Below are positions 17,218 through 26,085 of a DNA stretch of 64,000 nucleotides, in pieces. The first letter of the stretch is position 1, and each line of letters starts with the position of its first letter. Source of the stretch: Methanomicrobium antiquum (GTDB taxonomy: Archaea > Halobacteriota > Methanomicrobia > Methanomicrobiales > Methanomicrobiaceae); NCBI RefSeq assembly GCF_029633915.1, contig NZ_CP091092.1:2374127-2438126 (forward strand), read 5' to 3'. Position numbers and translations under genes: made by a program. The notes below the pieces were generated by a model. It was not told where the DNA came from, searched no databases, and saw only the letters and a program-made list of their open reading frames with translations.

Positions 17218-18231
17218 ATGATGATGTCTACCTTGCGAACGATAAAAAATTTACCACAATTGATATTAGACATTGAATCCCGTTTGAAATCTATAGAATC
17301 ACGGATAATTGTTAATGAGCAATTTATGGTTGATACCGAATCCCGTTTGAAAACGATAGAATCACGGATAATTGCTAATGAGCAATTTATGGTTGATACT
17401 GAATCCCGTTTGAAAACGATAGAATCACGGATAATTGCTAATGAGCAATTTATGGTTGATACTGAATCCCGTTTGAAATCCATGGATTTAAAGGTTGATT
17501 CTCTTGAAACTCAAATTATTAAACTCATGGCAGATATTAATTTGTTAAATAATCTGATTATTCCAGATATCTCAATAGAAAATTCTGAATTTAATATTCC
17601 AGTAACAGATTCTTTTGATTATTCTAATTTTGAGGATATGTTCAGAGGCAGTGAGCAATTAATTAAAAAACGACAAAAAATATATTTGCCACTTTTTAAA
17701 GAAAAAAAGATTATTGTTGATTTAGGTTCAGGAAGGGGAGAATTTTTAGAAATATTAAAGGAGTATGGACTTGATGGAATGGGAGTAGATTTTGATGATA
17801 AAATGGTTACCCGATGTCAGAAAAAAGGTCTTAATGTTAAGTTTGGTGATATAATAGAATATTTAGAAGGTTGTCTGGATGAATCCATTGATGGAATTTT
17901 TTCATCTCAGGTTATCGAACACCTCACATTTGAAAAAATGGATCGGTTAATTAGAATTGCATTTCGCAAATTGAAAACGGATGGTATTTTTGTTATAGAA
18001 ACTATAAACCCATATAATTTATTGGCTTTCCGTCTTTTTTATTTAGATCCATCTCATCAAAAACCAATCTTTCCAGAAATAGTTAGGTTTATTTGCTGTT
18101 CTTCAGGATTTGGGCATGTCAAAATAAGATATCTTTCTGAGGACATTGATCTTAATGATGATTCAGCTGTGGATTCTTTAAATAAATGGGTAAATGGTGA
18201 CTACGCTATAATTGCAAAAAAAGGAGTCTAA
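17218..18231 (+). CDS. Methyltransferase with N-terminal repeat-built coiled coil
   Basis: A 337-residue protein in two parts. Residues 20-110 form a predicted coiled coil made of three near-identical 21-residue units (ESRLKTIESRIIANEQFMVD) plus a partial fourth. Residues 145-337 form a class I SAM methyltransferase: VDLGSGRGEFLEIL (about 167-180), MGVDFDDKMV, GIFSSQVIEHL and FVIETINPYN. The core resembles chain-terminating O-antigen methyltransferases such as WbdD, but no kinase domain is present. ATG 17218 has AAGGA close upstream; TTG 17197 is an in-frame alternative. It sits just after wzm/wzt, which suggests a role in capping the exported glycan. Confidence 0.8.
   Translation: MMMSTLRTIKNLPQLILDIESRLKSIESRIIVNEQFMVDTESRLKTIESRIIANEQFMVDTESRLKTIESRIIANEQFMVDTESRLKSMDLKVDSLETQIIKLMADINLLNNLIIPDISIENSEFNIPVTDSFDYSNFEDMFRGSEQLIKKRQKIYLPLFKEKKIIVDLGSGRGEFLEILKEYGLDGMGVDFDDKMVTRCQKKGLNVKFGDIIEYLEGCLDESIDGIFSSQVIEHLTFEKMDRLIRIAFRKLKTDGIFVIETINPYNLLAFRLFYLDPSHQKPIFPEIVRFICCSSGFGHVKIRYLSEDIDLNDDSAVDSLNKWVNGDYAIIAKKGV
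17275..17486 (+). repeat. In-frame 63-bp tandem repeats
   Basis: Units at 17275-17337, 17338-17400 and 17401-17463 are each 63 bases and differ at only a few positions. A fourth unit starts at 17464 and decays after about 20 bases. Units 2 and 3 are almost identical, pointing to recent duplication. Each unit encodes 21 residues, exactly three heptads, so gain or loss of units keeps both the frame and the coiled-coil phase. Confidence 0.93.
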
Positions 18232-18310
18232 ATTATAATACCTTATGTTTTCTTTAAAATTCCGTATTAATTGTACAAATATATTTTAAACAGGAGCAAA
18301 TGATTTCTTT

Positions 18311-19891
18311 ATGAAAATCGGAATTAATCTCATACCTTTAAGACCCGGAAAAAATGGAGGAATGGAGGTATATCTTAGAAATTTATTGGAACAACTCTTT
18401 CTAATAGATAATGTCAATCAGTATTACCTGATCACAGCACCTTACAATGATTCAACTCTTAATTATTCGGCTCCAAATTGTAAAAAATTGCGAATTCATG
18501 AAGGAAGAGGGTTAATTGATTTAACTTCAGGATTATTATCTAAATTTATTCCATCACATACTTATGTTGATGATCCGATGACCAGAATTATAAAAGACAA
18601 TAAAATCGATTTATGGTTTTGTCCGTTTTTAAGTCTGGATCCGCGCCCATTAAATATCCCCAGTATTGTTACAATACCTGATCTTCAGCATGAATATTTT
18701 CCTGATTATTTTTCCAAAGAGGAACTTGAATTAAGAAGAGATTATATCCAACCTTCCTGTGAGCAGGCTACTAAAATTATTACAATATCCCAATTTTCAA
18801 AACAAAGTTTTATTGAAAAATTAGGAATTAAACCTGAAAAAATTGAAGTGATTTATCTTGCAGCCGGAGATAATTTTGGGAAAAATACTGACGATCAGAA
18901 AAAAATCTTAAATAAATACAATCTTCCTGAATATTATTTATTATACCCTGCAAATGCATGGCCTCATAAAAATCATTTAAATCTCATTAAGGGATTTAAT
19001 CACTATAAAAAAATATATAATGACTCTTTGCATCTTGTTCTTACAGGAAGTGATCTTAAAAATAATATTGCAATTAATGATCTTATTTCACAGTATAATC
19101 TTAAAGAATCCGTTCATATTCTGAATTATATAGATAAGGGCGATATGCCTGAATTATTCAAAAATGCTAAAGCACTTATATTTCCATCATTATTTGAGGG
19201 ATTTGGGATTCCTCTTTTAGAGGCAATGACGGTTGGCTGTCCTGTGATTGCCTCTGATACAACAAGTATACCTGAAATTGCAGATAATGCAGCATATTTG
19301 TTTGAACCGACAGATCCTCTGAGTATTTGTGATGCGATACATAAGATTGTGGCTGATGAACCTCTGCGTGAAGAACTAGTATCACGTGGAAAAGAAAGGG
19401 CGATATTATATTCATATGAAAAAGTTGCCCGAATGCATCTTGATCTTTTTACATCTGTATATAATCAATATAAAGATTCAAATAATTCATTAAAAAATGA
19501 ATGCCATTATTTCCATGGTTTATATTCAGATGGATGGTTTTCCAAAATGAAATTTGTATATTGCGGGAAAAAAAGATTCAGACATTTACATATCGATCTT
19601 AGAAGCGAACTCCCTGTAAAATATCCAATGAAAATATCAATAATTCTAAATGATAAAAAAATTAATGCAATTATTCCGTCATTAGGTATTCATTCATTTG
19701 ATTTTGAAATTCCTGATATTGAAACAACAAATACAGAATACAAAATCGAGATAATTTCCAAGTACTCATATAGTCCAAAAAAACTTGGTATCAATGATGA
19801 TGAAAGGAAAATTTCAATTATTCTGGATTCATTAATTATGATAGACTTTAATGAAAATTCAACAGAGTATGTTCAAAGGAAAGTAAAATGA
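18311..19891 (+). CDS. Family 4 glycosyltransferase with C-terminal accessory domain
   Basis: A 526-residue protein. Residues 1-385 are a GT-B glycosyltransferase: LRPGKNGGMEVYLRNLLEQL near the start, TIPDLQHEYFPDYF, YPANAWPHKNHLNLIKGF (about 215-232) and the E-x7-E site in LFEGFGIPLLEAMTVGCPV (about 296-314). Residues 395-520 form an extra, probably beta-sandwich domain (HGLYSDGWFSKMKF ... GINDDERKISIILDSL) seen fused to glycosyltransferases of surface glycan loci. A four-codon upstream frame (18300-18314) with its own AGGAG overlaps the start codon. The gene ends in a 4-base overlap with the next glycosyltransferase. Confidence 0.87.
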   Translation: MKIGINLIPLRPGKNGGMEVYLRNLLEQLFLIDNVNQYYLITAPYNDSTLNYSAPNCKKLRIHEGRGLIDLTSGLLSKFIPSHTYVDDPMTRIIKDNKIDLWFCPFLSLDPRPLNIPSIVTIPDLQHEYFPDYFSKEELELRRDYIQPSCEQATKIITISQFSKQSFIEKLGIKPEKIEVIYLAAGDNFGKNTDDQKKILNKYNLPEYYLLYPANAWPHKNHLNLIKGFNHYKKIYNDSLHLVLTGSDLKNNIAINDLISQYNLKESVHILNYIDKGDMPELFKNAKALIFPSLFEGFGIPLLEAMTVGCPVIASDTTSIPEIADNAAYLFEPTDPLSICDAIHKIVADEPLREELVSRGKERAILYSYEKVARMHLDLFTSVYNQYKDSNNSLKNECHYFHGLYSDGWFSKMKFVYCGKKRFRHLHIDLRSELPVKYPMKISIILNDKKINAIIPSLGIHSFDFEIPDIETTNTEYKIEIISKYSYSPKKLGINDDERKISIILDSLIMIDFNENSTEYVQRKVK

Positions 19892-20796
19892 ATTCAGAAG
19901 ATCTGCCGCTTGTGACTATAGTTACACCTTCGTATAACCAGGGCCGGTTTATAGAGGAGACTATTCTCAGTGTTTTAAACCAGGATTACCCTAATATCGA
20001 ATATATTGTGATGGATGGTGGTTCGAACGATGAAACGTTGGATATTTTGAAAAAATATGATGACAAAATTGTCTGGGTTTCAGAAAAGGACAAAGGACAA
20101 ACCGATGCAATAAACAAAGGTCTTCGGATTGCAAAAGGTGAAGTTTTGGCTTATCTTAATTCAGATGACACATATCTTCCTGGAGCAATCAGTCGTGCAG
20201 TTCGTTATTTTTCAGAAAATCCGGACTCAAAACTATTATATGGTGAAGGCTATCATATAACTGCAGAAGGGGATATTATTGAAAGATATCCTACAGAACC
20301 CTACAATTTTAAACATTTGGCTGAAACCTGCTATATCTGTCAGCCTACGACATTCTGGAAACGCGAAGTTATTGAAGACATTGGATTATTTGATGAAAGT
20401 CTCCACTATGCAATGGATTATGATTATTGGATCCGTGCAGCTGAAAGATATGGAAAACTGGATTATATGCCGGAGTATTTGGCAAATTCCAGATTTTACC
20501 AGGAAACTAAAACCATGTCTAAAAGGGTAGAGGCCCATGCCGAAATTCTCAAAGTTATAAAAAGTCATTATGGGAGAGGGAATGTTCCGTTATCATGGAT
20601 TTACGCATATTCTCATTTGTATGTAGATCGTTTTGTATCGCGTGATACCAAATTAAAAAATGCATTGTTTATAATAGGAATGACAACTGTGACTACGATA
20701 AAATGCCTCCAGTTTAATCGAAAATTCCCATTTTCGGAGTTTCATAGATGGAAAGACTGGTACCTTAAATCTTTTATAAACAAAGATATGCAGTGA
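19888..20796 (+). CDS. Family 2 glycosyltransferase
   Basis: A 302-residue GT-A enzyme: TIVTPSYNQGRFIEETILSV at the start, the DGGSNDETLDIL motif (about 42-53), YLNSDDTYLPGA with the metal-binding DxD-like Ser-Asp-Asp (about 88-99) and a CQPTTFWKREV plus DYDYWIRAAE acceptor region. It transfers a sugar to the growing glycan at the cytoplasmic side. It overlaps the preceding and following genes by 4 bases each (ATGA- and GTGA-type junctions), so the three glycosyltransferases are translationally coupled and probably act in sequence on one repeat unit. Confidence 0.9.
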   Translation: MNSEDLPLVTIVTPSYNQGRFIEETILSVLNQDYPNIEYIVMDGGSNDETLDILKKYDDKIVWVSEKDKGQTDAINKGLRIAKGEVLAYLNSDDTYLPGAISRAVRYFSENPDSKLLYGEGYHITAEGDIIERYPTEPYNFKHLAETCYICQPTTFWKREVIEDIGLFDESLHYAMDYDYWIRAAERYGKLDYMPEYLANSRFYQETKTMSKRVEAHAEILKVIKSHYGRGNVPLSWIYAYSHLYVDRFVSRDTKLKNALFIIGMTTVTTIKCLQFNRKFPFSEFHRWKDWYLKSFINKDMQ

Positions 20797-21944
20797 GTCA
20801 AAAAATGAAAATTGGGATTGATATAAGTTTAATCGTAGGCGAAAAGGCAGGTGTGGGATATTACACAGCAAATCTGATAGATGCACTTGCAAAAATAGAT
20901 AAAAAAAATAAATATGTGCTCTATCCTTTTTTTTATCATATATATCATCCTGATTTTAAAGATGCCATAGCACCCTATAAGAGGAATTTTCGTATTCGTT
21001 TTGAAAGAATTCCTAAAAAAGTAATAGACCTGCTTTGGCGGCACTCAAAAATTCCAAAAAAATTGATTCTTGGTCATGTTGATATACTCCATTCAACAAC
21101 TTTTTGTGCACCCGAGGATCATTACGGAAAATTGATTGTAACAATTTACGATATAAGCTTTGAGGTAATGCCTGAGTGTCACATTGAGGAAAACAGGCAG
21201 CATTGCCTTAAGGGAACGCTGGATGCCTTAAAATATGCGGATCGAATTATAACAATATCAAATCATGGAAAAGAAGAACTTATAAAGCATTTCGGTGCCG
21301 ATCCTGATAAGATAACTGTTACACATCTAGCTGCAAAAGATATATTTTCTCCCCGCAATTTAGACGAAAAAAATGAAGTAATTTCTAAATACAATCTTCC
21401 TGAAGATTTTATTTTATTTGTGGGTTCTTACGAACCAAGGAAGAATCTCATCACATTAATTAAAGCATATTGTAATCTTCCCGAATCAATAAAAATTAGG
21501 CATCCGTTAGTAATTGCAGGAGGAAAGGGCTGGCTGAATTCTGAAATAGATGGACTGATTGAATCGAATAATTTTTCACAGATTTATCGAATTGGCTATG
21601 TCGATGAAGATGATCTTCCTGCACTTTATTCTGCTGCAACACTTTTTGTTTATCCTTCCTTGTATGAAGGATTTGGACTTCCCCTACTTGAGGCAATGTC
21701 ATGCGGAGTCCCGGTGATAACGTCCAATACATCTTCCATGCCTGAAGTTGGGGGTGATGCGGCTCTATATTTCGATCCTCTCAATGGAAAACAATTAAGG
21801 AATCTTATTCTTGATACAATAGATGATGAAATCCTAAAAGAAGATCTCAGGCAAAAAGGTTTTGAGAATGTAGCGAAATTTTCATGGGAGAAAACTGCAA
21901 GAGAAACTCTTCGGATATATGAATCGGTGTATAATGGAGAGTAG
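20793..21944 (+). CDS. Family 4 glycosyltransferase
   Basis: A 383-residue GT-B enzyme of the mannosyl/rhamnosyltransferase-like group: GIDISLIVGEKAGVGYYTANL (about 7-27), DILHSTTFCAP, TIYDISFEVMPE, a donor site opening FVGSYEPRKNLITLIKAY (about 209-226) and the E-x7-E motif in LYEGFGLPLLEAMSCGVPV. GTG 20793 overlaps the previous stop; an ATG at 20805 is an alternative start. It is the third member of the coupled glycosyltransferase block and is followed by fcl, which fits a fucose-containing glycan, although the donor is unproven. Confidence 0.88.
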   Translation: MSQKMKIGIDISLIVGEKAGVGYYTANLIDALAKIDKKNKYVLYPFFYHIYHPDFKDAIAPYKRNFRIRFERIPKKVIDLLWRHSKIPKKLILGHVDILHSTTFCAPEDHYGKLIVTIYDISFEVMPECHIEENRQHCLKGTLDALKYADRIITISNHGKEELIKHFGADPDKITVTHLAAKDIFSPRNLDEKNEVISKYNLPEDFILFVGSYEPRKNLITLIKAYCNLPESIKIRHPLVIAGGKGWLNSEIDGLIESNNFSQIYRIGYVDEDDLPALYSAATLFVYPSLYEGFGLPLLEAMSCGVPVITSNTSSMPEVGGDAALYFDPLNGKQLRNLILDTIDDEILKEDLRQKGFENVAKFSWEKTARETLRIYESVYNGE

Positions 21945-22005
21945 TCTGATTAAATATTTTAGGATCTTAATCACAATTGGTATTCATTAGTAAAATAAAT
22001 AATAA

Positions 22006-22959
<954 letters not shown>

Positions 22960-22994
22960 AAAAATGTTTTTTTTGCATAATATGTGATTCAATT

Positions 22995-23732
22995 ATGAAT
23001 GAGAAATATCAGGACAATCCTCCATTAAATGAACCTTTTAAGGTTGGGCGAGATGAATCCAGACTTTTATTTGATTTGGGTATTGCATTATCCTGTATCC
23101 AAAAAAATTATGAGAATATTAAAATATTGGATTTTGCGGCTGGGACATGCTGGATATCAGAATGGCTCAACCGGATGGGATATGATGTATCTGCATGTGA
23201 TATTTATACAAATTTTGCCTGTGTTGGCAGGGAAAGATTTTCTTTAGATAAGTGGTTAAATTCAAATTCAATGAGTTTTGTTCTTTGTGATGGTGGCTGC
23301 CTTTCATTTAAAGATAATACTTTTTCCAATATAATTTGCTTTGATTCATTACATCATATGAAGGATTATTCTAAAACCCTATCCGAAATGCATCGGGTAT
23401 TAATACCCGGAGGTCGGGCAATTTTTATAGAACCGTGAGCGAAACATTCGAAAAGTAAAGAAACAATTGAGTTTCTTGATACATATGGGGAACAACTTGG
23501 ACCTGACTGGATTGAACGTGATGTTATTCTTGACGAAATATACCAAATATCACAGCAATGTGGTTTTAATCAAATGAAATTAAAGCCATTTCTGTTCCCC
23601 GGCATCTGTGAGTATTCATTTGGAGATTGGATGCAGTTTAGAAATGGAAATAGGAATCTTTCAGAATCTTATCTTACCCAGTTAAAGGATTTAAATTATA
23701 ATAGCAGAGTCTGTTTTTATCTGGAAAAATAA
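22995..23732 (+). pseudogene. SAM methyltransferase with an in-frame TGA stop
   Basis: The frame starting at ATG 22995 encodes a class I methyltransferase (ILDFAAGTCWISEWL, DVSACDIY, IICFDSLHHM, VLIPGGRAIFIEP) and meets TGA at 23436-23438. After that TGA the same frame stays open for 97 more codons to TAA at 23730-23732 and continues with plausible family sequence (AKHSKSKETIEFLDTYGEQL). Relatives usually have a glycine here (EPGA..HS), so one base change GGA to TGA is the simplest explanation. No frameshift is involved. It is probably a recent nonsense pseudogene, or a 147-residue truncated protein. Confidence 0.75.
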
Positions 23733-23877
23733 TATTTTCAATGGCATAAAAGTGATAGATGTCTCGAATTTACTAACCAATTGCACACAATGTGACAGTC
23801 ATTGTTTGCTTTTAATTGGAATTTAATATTTTGAGCATTTTTAACACGGCATTGACATAATTATATTAAAATAGTTT

Positions 23878-26085
23878 TCAGGTTTCTCCTACGATTTTCA
23901 TTTGGGATATACGAACAAAGAATTCTCTTGGATCTCCTGGAATAATTACACTGGTATTTTCAGGATATATTGTTTTAAAATCTACAATATTTAATCCTGG
24001 TTTAATAACTAATGGAATTGATACTGTTTCTGTCCCATTAGTTTCAATTATTAAGTCTTGTTGAGATTTTCCCTTTATCATTGAAACTTTAACAATTCTT
24101 TTATTACTATCAGGATAACCAAGGCCGGGGTCGGATAGATATGACAAAGTAATATTTTGTTCCTGATCACCTTGCCAGTAAAGATTTATTCTCATCTCTT
24201 TTCCTAACCAGTTATATTCTGATCCTTCTGTTCCTTCCATACCTTGTGGATTATCTATTAATGCAATTAAGGAATCATCTATATCTCCAGATAGCTGAGG
24301 ATATTCAGAACCCAATGTTAATTTTTTTGCATTTTGCGGGAATTCAGAGATGTTATTAAATAGAAAAGTATTAGGATATACTCTCTCAAGAGGAACATCT
24401 CCAATTACATTATTAATAAAATAAATCCGATCATTTCTTCCATGATAAGCTGCCCATGCTAATGGATATGGGTGAGATATGGATAGAATAAAATCCTGAT
24501 TTTTTGTTTGTTCTAAGTAATTATATATATCAATCATTTCTTTTGCATTGTCTATTTCTACTGCACTTCTATATCCTCCGGTTATGCTAAATGATGCAAG
24601 ATACCCTGTAATTATAACAGATGATATCAGAAGACATATCAAAACAATTTTAGGAATTTTATAAATTATAGGGTGAAGTTGATCTTTTATATGGCAATTC
24701 ACATCGTCCTTGCTATATTCCCAAAACTCAGACAGTAACATCCAAACGCCAAGCATTAGTATGGGAGACACAGTCATCAGCATTTTATAAAATTGATATG
24801 GATATGGTTCTGATTGAGAGAGAAGAGCCAGTGGGAAAAGTAGAATGATAAATAAAAGAATACACATTACATTTTTGTCTCTTCGCATTGCATTAATAAT
24901 TCCTGTATATCCTGCAATGGTTAAAAGCGCTGCAAAAATGTTTATTACAAAAATCAAAAAAGAAGATTCGAGCAAGGATCCTGAATAACCAAACCAGAGA
25001 TAGCCTAATCCCTCTATTGTCTCAGCGAATGGGAAAATAGCTTGAAGAACATTTGGCATATCATTTCCTCTGGTCATTATAGCAATGCTTCGCCCAATAT
25101 AACCGATATTTATCAGGAGACCTCCGGTGATTATAAGTGTAATTACTGAAATAGAAGGAATAATTGCATTTTTCTGCAGTATGTACCAGATCATACCGCA
25201 GATTGCCAGAGCGATAAATAATAATGTGAATTCTGTATATATTGAATGAATCGAAGCAAGAATTAGTATCCCAATTGTAACAAAGCGCCAGTCTTTTTCT
25301 TTTAATGCAAGATATATTATCAGTGGCGAGATCAAAAGAAATGGAACTGCAAGTGCCTGTGAAAGAAAATCCTGTAAGTGAATTAATGCAAATCCTGGAA
25401 TACATGCTGCTGATATCGCCGCGCCATATTGTGCCCACTCATCTTTTATCAGCCTTCTGGAATAGATCCATATAACAAAAAATGTTAATAACGGACTTAA
25501 CAGTGAAATTGCCCCATATGCTGTTTTTGCATTCTGAAAAGACAAAACTGCTACATAACCCTGCAAGACACTTTGGCCTATACGATCATCTTTTTTTAAT
25601 ATTGCATCAACTAAATATGGAGTATCTCCGATATCATCCAGTGATGTACTAAAGGATTTATCCATTAAAAATTGAGAAATCCCAACATAGTTATGCTGGT
25701 CAATCCATCCATATCCAAGGTAATTTGATGAACCTAATACAAAATAACCAATTCCATTTGTTGCAAGGACAACAATCGCGAGAATAAATAGTAGAGTTGG
25801 TATTTTAGGAATTTGAGGCTTATTTCTTTTATAATATACGTATGTTCCTGCTAAAATGATGAAAAAATAAGGATATACTGAAAGTGATAATGGTACATTT
25901 AAATAAATAATAGTTTGTAATAAGATTATTACAAATGGAATACCGAGGAATGGCATTAATATCCAAAAATAATCCTCTTGGTAATGTTTTGGTATCAATA
26001 ATAAAGATAAAAGGAAACCACTAATGAAAATTATTACTATTGTGAATATTAGCATTAAAATTGAAGATATTATTTCAGTTATCAT
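23878..26085 (-). CDS. Large multi-pass membrane protein, possible GT-C glycosyltransferase
   Basis: A 735-residue protein with about 13 hydrophobic helices in the first ~500 residues and an exported, beta-rich C-terminal domain of ~220 residues (about 510-735). The early loop contains YGWIDQHNYVGISQF, whose Asp after the first helices recalls the catalytic loop of GT-C enzymes that use lipid-linked sugars. I cannot assign a known family with certainty. It overlaps the end of the preceding minus-strand gene by 11 bases, so the two large membrane proteins are a coupled pair. It may add sugars to the glycan on the outer face or serve as a polymerase-like factor. Confidence 0.6.
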   Translation of the reverse strand: MITEIISSILMLIFTIVIIFISGFLLSLLLIPKHYQEDYFWILMPFLGIPFVIILLQTIIYLNVPLSLSVYPYFFIILAGTYVYYKRNKPQIPKIPTLLFILAIVVLATNGIGYFVLGSSNYLGYGWIDQHNYVGISQFLMDKSFSTSLDDIGDTPYLVDAILKKDDRIGQSVLQGYVAVLSFQNAKTAYGAISLLSPLLTFFVIWIYSRRLIKDEWAQYGAAISAACIPGFALIHLQDFLSQALAVPFLLISPLIIYLALKEKDWRFVTIGILILASIHSIYTEFTLLFIALAICGMIWYILQKNAIIPSISVITLIITGGLLINIGYIGRSIAIMTRGNDMPNVLQAIFPFAETIEGLGYLWFGYSGSLLESSFLIFVINIFAALLTIAGYTGIINAMRRDKNVMCILLFIILLFPLALLSQSEPYPYQFYKMLMTVSPILMLGVWMLLSEFWEYSKDDVNCHIKDQLHPIIYKIPKIVLICLLISSVIITGYLASFSITGGYRSAVEIDNAKEMIDIYNYLEQTKNQDFILSISHPYPLAWAAYHGRNDRIYFINNVIGDVPLERVYPNTFLFNNISEFPQNAKKLTLGSEYPQLSGDIDDSLIALIDNPQGMEGTEGSEYNWLGKEMRINLYWQGDQEQNITLSYLSDPGLGYPDSNKRIVKVSMIKGKSQQDLIIETNGTETVSIPLVIKPGLNIVDFKTIYPENTSVIIPGDPREFFVRISQMKIVGET

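Noticed and set aside
23436..23438. TGA read as selenocysteine
   Set aside because: The aligned position is usually glycine, not cysteine, and no SECIS-like hairpin is evident. A nonsense mutation is simpler.
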